From NCBI RefSeq assembly GCF_964204865.1, contig NC_135263.1:8539426-8603425 (forward strand): a stretch of 64,000 nucleotides of DNA, given 5' to 3'. The notes below the pieces were generated by a model. That model ran no database searches. It worked only from the letters and a program-made list of their open reading frames with translations, and was not told where the DNA came from. This document shows positions 52,783 through 64,000 of this stretch, piece after piece; the stretch's first letter is position 1; the number at the start of each line of letters is the position of its first letter. The DNA comes from Styela clava (Eukaryota; Chordata; Ascidiacea; Stolidobranchia; Styelidae). A program made the position numbers and the translations under genes.

Positions 52783-54033
52783 AGGAATGTTACAAAACGC
52801 GCTTTTCCGCGCCAAAAAATGTACGCACCACGTCTGCTAAGTACCGTTACGACGTGTCAGAATACCGCTCATAAAAACGATTACAGACTGCCTGCTGTTG
52901 TTTGGAATTCCATGAAATTTTGACATAACTTAGATAAAATACACAACTATGCTTCGGTATTTGAATTTTTTCATTAGCGCATAAATTTCCCAACATTCGG
53001 GGCTTTTGAAAATTACGCTCACGGTATACGTACTGCAAATTAATGATATTGTCTATGGACACCAATAAAATATATATGGACGCGTGTATGTCATTCCTAA
53101 CTTGATACTTACCAATTTTTATGAAGTTTGTTCAATCAGAACATTGTTAATTATTACCCGCAACGAGGCACTGTCAAACTAATATGCACTACTCCAGGGT
53201 TGATTTGCGACGATCTTCCGACGGCGTCAATGACCGTTGCCAGAATAAAATCCCAAAATAATCCCAAATTTTCCTAGATGTGACGTACATCGAAAGATTA
53301 GTCATTGATATGTGTTCTTTTTTCATATTCATTAAGGTTCTTATTAAAAAAAGTCAATTCGCATACGTTTACGAAACGGTACAAATTAATTCAACGTACG
53401 GGAAGTATGATCTTAGCACGCGTCTGTCAACGCGCATCAGTTATCGATTGAATGCCGACATTTTTCCTCGCAGCGATTTCTCTCGTTTTGCGTTTCACTA
53501 AGCGCGGTAAGTATCTTACGAGATAAAGAATATTAAATAATAATTAATCGTTCATCAATTAAGGTCGGATATGAAAAACGCTGAATCAGTTAATTGCCGC
53601 GTAGGCGGGAACTTGCGTAGTGGCAAAGTCGTTGCCGACCAGAGGTTATGTAAAGTTCAGAGACTTTCTCGTACATAATTAATTGGAAAGCAGCTAATTT
53701 CGTTGAAAAGAATTTGTAAATTTTTTTGCATTAGGTTCTTCTATTCACAATAACTTCTCGTTCCTATTTTTTTTCGATTACCTTCAAAAATAGCCGAGAT
53801 ACATTCTGTTGTTTATCGGTCTGACATTCTCGCGGTCACAGTTTTTGAGTCGGCGCAATACAATCCTTATGGAAAAAATTGGCCTATCAGGCGGTACTGA
53901 AATGCCGATATCTCCGTTAATTCTTGACCGTTTTTCGCAAACTTGGTATTGTTTTCTTATTTTCACTTAGATCTATCCACTGGTGCAGTTTTTATTCAAA
54001 TCGGATGAACTTTAATTTTTTTGTAACATACCT
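52783..54033. mobile_element. DNA transposon of unassigned family
   Basis: Left end AGGAATGTTACAAAA and right end TTTTGTAACATACCT are inverted repeats (14 of 15 match). The flanks are ACATACATT on both sides (52774-52782 and 54034-54042), a 9-bp direct repeat. The interior of 1251 bp is richer in CG than its surroundings and has no long ORF. The flanking repeat is itself tandem-like (CATACATA), so the exact duplication length is uncertain. Confidence 0.7.
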
Positions 54034-54042
54034 ACATACATT

Positions 54043-55215
54043 ACATATCTGCACATGCTACAATGTAGAAGCAAAATTTCAAATTTAGCAACCTTCAAGT
54101 TTAACAACACATGCTGACATGATCAGATGCTAGCACTAGCGGAGTGTTCAATTACCTGAATTCAGGAATTACTGACAAATCCCATTATTTCTTCAACCCT
54201 GTCAAACAGTCACAGGATGCAATACGCCTGCTACTGTACCGCCAATATTCTTTTCTTCAAATCAAGTATGGATTTGTAATGATATTGTGAATAAAAATTT
54301 CCAAAAACTCTACTCCGTCTTCAATGTATACCGGTACCCGTCTCGGATACAGCAATACCTGGTTTGGCCCAACATTGCAACAAACCTCAGACAACAACAC
54401 TACAAGAAAAGAAAAACAAACCCAGAATGAACAAAAGTATATGGAGTCAAATTTCAAAATCCGAATGTTACGGTAACGCCTAATTGCCTATGTATCGCAA
54501 GTGCGGTTGGGATTTTGGATTTCCAGATTTCGGGGCTGGATTTGAAATTTCGTGATCGTTATTTTTATGTAACAGTCCAGAATTAAAAAAATAAAAAGGT
54601 ACGGTATTGTTTATGAAACGGACAAAGTCCCGGTGTTTTTCATATGATTCAGCCGTCCTATCGGATTTATCTCCCCCTCCTCCAAATTGAATCATCGTCG
54701 GTCCCCACAGAGTTAAGCTCATCGTCGCTAGATTTACACACAGGGTTGACTACTCGCTGAAATTTTCTGTTTTTCCCGGATTAATGTACGGAGCTATTTT
54801 CTCCCTATCCATCTTACACCCGGTTTTTGTCTTTCGTCGATAAGCTTTCTCATCTCTTGCCCGATTGTTCACAGCAGATGCGGGTTCTTCACATGCCAAA
54901 CTCTGTCTTTACGTTCGCGCTGTTCCTTCCCTCAACTACTTTTTACATTCTGCCTGGCTGCAAGCTAATTCGCTTCACTGGCATTTTTCTTCCTTACCCA
55001 CGTTGGTCCATAAAAGGGAACATAAATCGCAGCAATATGATGATATTAAATACATGAAAACATCTTTTATGTGGGGTTAGTTGGCGGGACCGATAAAGGT
55101 CCATGACAACACATGTTGTACCAACTAACTTGTTTCCTTATTCACATCTGTAGCCAGACAAAAGGATGCAATACCATGGGGTATAACATCACATATTTAC
55201 GACTGCTCTTTAGAA
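54043..55215. other. Gene-free sequence with a SINE fragment
   Basis: No gene recognised. The stretch 54631-54680 (CATATGATTCAGCCGTCCTA, then TCTCCCCC) matches the 3' part of the SINE at 39921-40293. Confidence 0.5.
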
Positions 55216-56403
55216 GAGGGGTGTCAAACTCACGGGTTTTCGAGGGCCGCATTGCATTTTGGGAATTGTGCAAAGGGCCGCAAACAGTTTTTGATAATGT
55301 ATGCTTGAAGCATATTTTTGGATAGATGTAGTTTGTGACATATATTGTGATGCAATTAAACAGCCGAATGAAGTTTTGTTGTTATTTTCTTAAATTTCAA
55401 ATGCCATTTACATATTAATTTTTGCATTTACTGTGTTTATTACAAAAAATAATCAATTTTTATATACAACTATACAAAACTGAACTAAGTTTGGATATGA
55501 AAAAAATAATAGCCTACATACACTAAAAATGACTTGAACTAAATATATAGACCTAAAATTTACAAAAATACCACAGAATAACTCAAATGTTTTTTTTTAT
55601 TACATATGTTCTGACGTTTGGCATCTCTTGTGCCACCAGCATACTAATATCAGGCTGAAATGATTTTGCAGTTCCAACTCTTATTAACGAGGACCGAGGT
55701 CACATGATCATCGGTTAATCTGGATCGTTGAGAATGTTTGATTAATTTCAGTAATGTAAAAATATTAATATATTACCTTTATTATTTCATGTATAGATCA
55801 GAAAACAAACAAATGACAGACTTTTCAGACCAGACATTTCAATAACTTGGCATAAGACCGCTCGAGTTATTATTGATATTTAGTATTTGTATATATTTAG
55901 TAACTAGGTCGTTGTATACCTATAACAATATACAAACAAATTTTCTGTTTCAAGTTGATCTTTAAATTTGTCATATTGACTGCGGAGCTTACTCTGATAA
56001 TGTCTACTTGTATTGTATTCTTTCATTGTACTTATGGAAATCTGACAAATTTAACAATGTGCTTTAGAATTTTGAGAAATGTAGAAATATTGCAATTCCC
56101 ATTTTTCTTCAAAAATGTCACCTTATTCATGTACTTTGCGTTTCATTTAATCCCTGAAGTGTTTTTTTTCACAAGTATTCTTTTCCTAGATTGAGGTGTA
56201 TTCAAAATTGGGTCGAATTGAAAACAAAAAAAACCTCAATTTTCCAAAACTACTTTCAGTAAATTGTCAATTTCCGTGTAAATAATCAATTTCACTTTGG
56301 AAAATTTTAAAAAATGTATTACATTTAGATAAAAAATTTCAAAATATTACGATTTTTGGTAAGCATTCGATGGCTGCATTGGAAGTTGGAGTTTGACGCC
56401 CTT
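55216..56403. mobile_element. hAT-type element, second family, copy 1
   Basis: Left terminus AGGGGTGTCAAACTC, right terminus GAGTTTGACGCCCTTT. The interior contains AGGGCCGCATTGCATTTTGG near the left end. It is closely similar to 63277-64000 over at least 700 bp. No transposase ORF is present; the small open frame at 55955-56194 is not conserved in the other copy. Confidence 0.85.
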
Positions 56404-56750
56404 TGATCGTATTAATTGCTCAAAATCATTTAAAGATGTTAAAATAAACCATTGACATAAAACGACTTCGCTAATTATGACTAATTTGATTTATGATATA
56501 AATTGGTATTAAAGAAAGCTCCATACTCCATAGAATATAAAGAGTGAAAACTTCTGAACCTGCATAATGTTCAATCAGCTCTACCGCTTCTACCTAATGG
56601 CATATCTCGGCCAAGATAATAACACTACAAACTGAAAATCATGATCAAATACAGAAAATATCGGAGGAATGACACAAGCTTATTGCAATGAAAAATTTGA
56701 AAAAAGCAGCTAGAAGGTTATTGTATATATACATAAAAAGATTTATAATG
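56404..56750. other. DPM1 3' flank
   Basis: AT-rich sequence next to the DPM1 stop codon, probably mostly its 3' UTR. Nothing else recognised. Confidence 0.4.
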
Positions 56751-60140
<3,390 letters not shown>

Positions 60141-60887
60141 TCATCGAGACTTATGAACAATAGAAGATAATAAATTATTTGATACAGAACCAGAATCATC
60201 AGAAGAGCTATCACTTTCCGATTCTTCTTCACTTTTATCATCACTATATGCTGCTAAACCAGGTAATACACCAACAAGCTTAGTTGCTGATGGATAAACT
60301 ATTGTTTGTGTAAGGTTCTTATCAGCATTGTTTGATTCAGTTTCGGATTTTTGAATTTTCTCTGGTGGACATGGGTTTGTCTGCTCTTTATTAGAAGTTT
60401 GAGAACTTGGTACTTTTCGTTTTACAGCATTTTTCAATATGCTTTGTTGTGGATTTTTTCTGACAACCTGTGATTTTTTTGGCAACTCTTTTTTGTCCTC
60501 CGCTCTTGTTGAAGAATCTATTGGCACATTTGGAAGTTCTCTTGACTGAGCTACGGCAGTTCGAAAGTCTTCAAGTTCTCTTTTTTCTTCATCCCGTTTC
60601 TGTTTGTCAAGTTCAAAGTTTCTCTTTGAGACATCAGAAAGAAAATTAGATTCATCTTGATCTATCCCTCGGAATTGATTTTTAAACTTTAATTGTTCTT
60701 CAAACTCATCTTGTTTTTTGTCTTTTTGCTCTTGCAATCGTTCAAACAATGATCTGCTGTCATGAACTTCTTCTGGTGCCTCAACAGGGTCTTCAGGTTT
60801 TCTTAATTTTTCCCATTCTTCCTGTCGAACTTTCCTCTTTTCTTCCAACTGTTTTTCAGATACAAAGCTTTTAATACCAGAACTCAT
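60141..60887 (-). CDS. PSME3IP1: PSME3-interacting protein (FAM192A/NIP30)
   Basis: The vertebrate protein binds the proteasome activator PA28-gamma (PSME3) through a phosphorylated C-terminal Ser-rich motif and modulates nuclear proteasomes. The single uninterrupted ORF has 248 residues (human 254). The N-terminal NIP30 domain is clear: FVSEKQLEEKRKVRQEEWEK, RKPEDPVEAPEEVHDSRSLF, ERLQEQKDKKQDEFEEQLKF, and DQDESNFLSDVSKR. A low-complexity Lys/Ser middle follows, then the conserved VGVLPGLAAYSDDKSEEESE and SDSSSDDS acidic-serine block. It is highly charged throughout, with a predicted helix over the first 110 residues. There is no intron in the coding region. The gene is upstream of DPM1 on the same strand. 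Confidence 0.95.
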   Translation of the reverse strand: MSSGIKSFVSEKQLEEKRKVRQEEWEKLRKPEDPVEAPEEVHDSRSLFERLQEQKDKKQDEFEEQLKFKNQFRGIDQDESNFLSDVSKRNFELDKQKRDEEKRELEDFRTAVAQSRELPNVPIDSSTRAEDKKELPKKSQVVRKNPQQSILKNAVKRKVPSSQTSNKEQTNPCPPEKIQKSETESNNADKNLTQTIVYPSATKLVGVLPGLAAYSDDKSEEESESDSSSDDSGSVSNNLLSSIVHKSR

Positions 60888-61137
60888 TGTGAGTCAGCAG
60901 ATGAAACAGATTAGTGGATTAAATGAATATTGAAATATTTTATCCGGCTAAAAACGTATCATTAACGTTAGTTGATGCGCTCAATTACAGAATGTATCTA
61001 AAACCATACGGTAAAATGTTTGCACATAGACCAATAAACATCGGTATTCATTAAACAAATTGAATGAAAAATATGCATTCGTAAGCAGCAATTGCAATAA
61101 CTGGAAAACAATAGCCTAAATGCAATAGGTCGCACAC
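60888..61137. other. PSME3IP1 upstream region
   Basis: Presumed 5' UTR and promoter up to the foldback element. No other feature seen. Confidence 0.4.
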
Positions 61138-61589
61138 GGGTCTCGTGTAGTTTCGTACCTAACGTACTTCTAGTAGGCGTAGCATAACAATTTTTTGACA
61201 TGCCAATCCTAACCCTCGCCTGACTACGCCATCCAAAAATTACGTCACTACGACGTCACAATCACGTCATAGAGCTTGCCAAATACTCGTACGATCGCCC
61301 GAAATAGCATCGGCGCCGACGATAAAGAACTGACTGACGTCAGCGACCTCTCTCCTATCGGGATCGTTGCGACGAGAAAACGAGAGAAATGGCTGTTCGA
61401 TTTGGGATTCTCGTCTTCGCGTCTTGGATGACAGTTCGCATAGTTTGAAGGGCTCTATTACGTCACTGTGACGTCGTAGTGACGTAATTTTTGGATGGCG
61501 TAGTCAGGTGAGGGTTAGGATTGGCATGTCAAAAAATTGTTACGCTACGCCTACTAGAAGTACGTTAGGTACGAAACTACACGAGACCC
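61138..61589. mobile_element. Foldback element, most intact copy
   Basis: Ends GGGTCTCGTGTAGTTTCGTA and TACGAAACTACACGAGACCC are perfect inverted repeats, and the arms continue inward for more than 100 bp (GGCGTAGCATAACAATTTTT against AAAATTGTTACGCTACGCCT; TGACTACGCCATCCAAAAAT against ATTTTTGGATGGCGTAGTCA). 452 bp, with no coding capacity. No convincing target duplication. It starts about 250 bp upstream of PSME3IP1. Confidence 0.92.
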
Positions 61590-61812
61590 GTGATGAGTGA
61601 AGTGAAGAGGATGATATATTATCCTACACTGCTAGAGGCGGTGAGGATGAGATGTTATCGAAAAACATTTTTATCCTACAAACTTTACATATTGCAGCTG
61701 GATGATACCATGGTTAACTGAATATTCAGTTAACCATGATGATACGGTACGATCGGTGCCGGTACGATAGTCAATCAGACTGACACTAGTACAGTACAGT
61801 AGTATGGTATAG

Positions 61813-61935
61813 TTCAGGGTGGTCAAAACCCAAGCCCGCGGGCCACATGTGGCCCGCGTCGCATTTGCGAGAGGGTAAACAAAAAGTCGCATTTGGTGTT
61901 GTTTCATGATAAAAAAGAACCAGAAAAATCTTTTG
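61813..61935. repeat. One end of a hAT-type element
   Basis: CAGGGTGGTCAAAACCCAAG followed by GCGGGCCACATGTGGCCCGC is a typical hAT MITE end. The matching right end was not found, so the copy is probably truncated. Confidence 0.5.
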
Positions 61936-63276
61936 ACACGTTACATCACTAATTCCACTGAACAATGACATTAAACAACATGATAGGCAACTCTGACGTC
62001 ACTCCATAAGACTACATGCGAAAGATTGTATTTCATGATACGCTCCAATGCACATATTTCTCGTCGCCTTTCGCGGCCGTTTTCCGCTCGCTTCTGCTAC
62101 TCGGCGTCTTCTTTACGTGTAGTACCAGCCTTTTTGCGCCTGTAACAAAAGAAAATAATCTCTATATCTAAGAAGTTTTGCTCATTTGGAAAGCTGGAAT
62201 GGCAGACAAGCTGTAAAGAGTAATTCTGGACATCATAGACGTTTTTTTTTATCATAGAAGATTACAAACGCGATAGCGTGAAGATTTGTGTGGGACATTT
62301 TGCAGATAATGACAAAGTTCAAAGTTAGTAATTTTAATGTTTGCGTTTAAACATTGAAATTTCATTTAAAGAGGGTGTCATACAAAACAGTAAAACTGTT
62401 TATACTTCTCTTAACGGCGATACAATTCCATAACACAAAGTTTGCACCTATCGAACTTGCTTTAGTTGGTGAATTTATGAGACATATTACATATTTAGTT
62501 AATCATAGGTAACATTGCTGGTACATAATGCCTCGTAGATAGGTATGTGTCTAAACTTAGGAATTTCGCTCATAGCCCACTATTTAATATTATCTTCTAT
62601 GCAGAAGGTTGCAGGGCTGATTTAACTTGCAGCCTTACCGATCACCTGACGATGCTCATTTATTTTGGTTCGAACAAGTCATCTTGAAAGACTTGTGTGA
62701 ATGGAAACTAACTATATGTTTTGCCTTCCTCCGATTTTAGAAGACAAATTTATTCTGAGGGGTTTCGCATATAATTCTCATTGAACGTTGGCTGTTTACA
62801 ATTCCTATTAATTGTGAGTACTGATTATAACAGAGAGTTAAAAAAAAATTTACGTAATTTACTGGCACCCTTTTCTTGTCAATACTCCAAGCTGAGGTAA
62901 TAAACAAGGCAATACATTTATGTCATCTGGAAGCAAAATATGCACACTTATTAAAAGTTTGACACATTGAGATAATACACCATGACAGAAAATACAAGTT
63001 AAAGATATGTATGACCATCACATGATAATTAAAATTAAAAAAAAATTAATAGGGGCTGTGGAGTATGAAAAGTTCAAGACAAAGAAAAGAACAAAAGTTC
63101 ATAGAATTTTGCCTCCATTGCTTTGTGAAGGCCAATATATTCCGAGTTGCTGAATTGGTTTACCTTTATGATAGCAACGATTTTGTAATTAATATAGCGA
63201 GATTTTTTTTCAATTCAATTGAAGTGATATTATTTCCCAAAGCAATGCTTTAATCGTCTAGACTCTAGAATAGATG
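61936..63276. other. Gene-free right flank
   Basis: No intact gene. A short conceptual peptide at about 62250-62320 (RDSVKICVGHFADND) resembles the end of a THAP zinc-finger motif, with no supporting frame around it; this may be a transposase remnant. Confidence 0.4.
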
Positions 63277-64000
63277 GGTGGTGTCAAACTCATGGGTTTT
63301 CGAGAGCCGCATTGCATGTTGGAAATTGTAAAAAGGGCCGCAAACAGTTTTTGATAATGTCTACTTAAAAGATATTTTCAAGATAGTTTTAGTTTGTGAC
63401 ATATATTGGGATGCAACTAAACAGTTGGATTAAGTTTTATTATTTTCTTTAATTTCAAACGCAATTACATATTAATATTTGCATTCCACTATTATTGCAC
63501 TGTATTTATTACAAAAAATCATAAAATTATATGTACAGCCATCAAAATCATTTTTGAACAAGCTTTGGATAAGGAAAGAATAATACATACACTAAAAAAA
63601 ATGACTTAATCTAAATATATGGACCTAAAATTAACAAAAATACTACAGTATAAACTCAATGTTTTTTTAATTACATTTGTCCTGACGTTTGGCATCTTTT
63701 TTGTGTCACCAGCATACTAAGGCCAGGCTGATATGATTTTGTATTACCAACTCTAACTAACGAGGTCACATGATCATGGGTTAATCTGGATCTTTGCGAA
63801 TGTTTAATTAATTCCAGTAATGCAAAAAAGTTACTTTTATCATACCATGTATAGATCAGTAAAAAAAAACAAATGACAGATTTTTTCGACAAGACATTTC
63901 GTGCCACATTGCGTGGCATAGGATTGCTTGCATTATCATCGATATTGATTTTTAGTAACTAAGTCGTTGTATAATTATATTAATATAAAAACACATGGAA
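63277..64000. mobile_element. hAT-type element, second family, copy 2, cut by the window edge
   Basis: It begins GGTGTCAAACTCATGGGTTT and follows copy 1 (55216-56403) closely: GGCCGCAAACAGTTTTTGAT, TAGTTTGTGACATATATTG, TCCTGACGTTTGGCATC, GAGGTCACATGATCAT. The right end lies outside the window. Confidence 0.85.

Noticed and set aside
55955-56194. Small hydrophobic open frame
   Set aside because: It is inside a hAT-type element and is not shared by the sister copy; it reflects T-rich composition.

Overview
The window is nuclear DNA of an animal. Protein-coding genes are split by short GT..AG introns (mostly 100-700 bp), the sequence is AT-rich, and there are no operon-like, ribosomal RNA or CRISPR features. 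Ten genes can be read, and most have reading-frame-consistent exon models of nearly the same length as their human orthologues. The repeats (hAT-type elements with 8-bp target duplications, foldback elements, a tRNA-derived SINE) and acceptor-like sites just before several start codons suggest an invertebrate, possibly a tunicate. That taxonomic guess is weak inference.

Layout from left to right. At 1-362 there is an unresolved coding-like stretch on the minus strand that runs off the edge. At 891-8778 (-) lies SNRNP200/BRR2, the U5 snRNP helicase, with an unusual 5.3-kb first coding exon. At 8779-12597 there is no gene. At 12598-18309 (-) lies DNA topoisomerase I (TOP1) in 19 coding exons. 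At 19465-22929 (+) lies METTL3, the m6A RNA methyltransferase. At 23106-24096 (-) lies LSM8, a U6 snRNP ring subunit, which converges on METTL3. At 25560-26504 (+) lies TBRG1 (FYRN/FYRC domains), uninterrupted. At 27333-40449 (-) lies CEP89, a centriole distal-appendage coiled-coil protein in 18 coding exons; one of its introns holds an antisense dead CYP2-type P450 copy. At 42713-43477 (+) lies phosphoglycerate mutase. At 45717-50539 (-) lies the AMPK alpha catalytic subunit. At 50540-56750 there are only transposon remains. At 56751-59456 (-) lies DPM1. At 60141-60887 (-) lies PSME3IP1/FAM192A. At 60888-64000 there are repeats only.

The genes are housekeeping genes, not a pathway cluster. 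SNRNP200 and LSM8 both serve the spliceosome, METTL3 modifies RNA, and PGAM and AMPK belong to energy metabolism. The most unusual structure is a diverged repeat of about 450 bp. Its two copies sit in the same orientation about 180-200 bp upstream of the LSM8 start and of the proposed CEP89 start, each inside a divergent gene pair (LSM8/TBRG1 and CEP89/PGAM), and both keep CCAAT-like and CRE-like sites. Other points of interest are a SINE nested in a foldback element within CEP89 intron 1, a 1.25-kb element with a 9-bp target duplication and unfamiliar ends, a 1.2-kb hAT element with two internal duplications, and probable outron acceptors before METTL3, TBRG1, DPM1 and PGAM. I found no clear candidate for a wholly new biological system.
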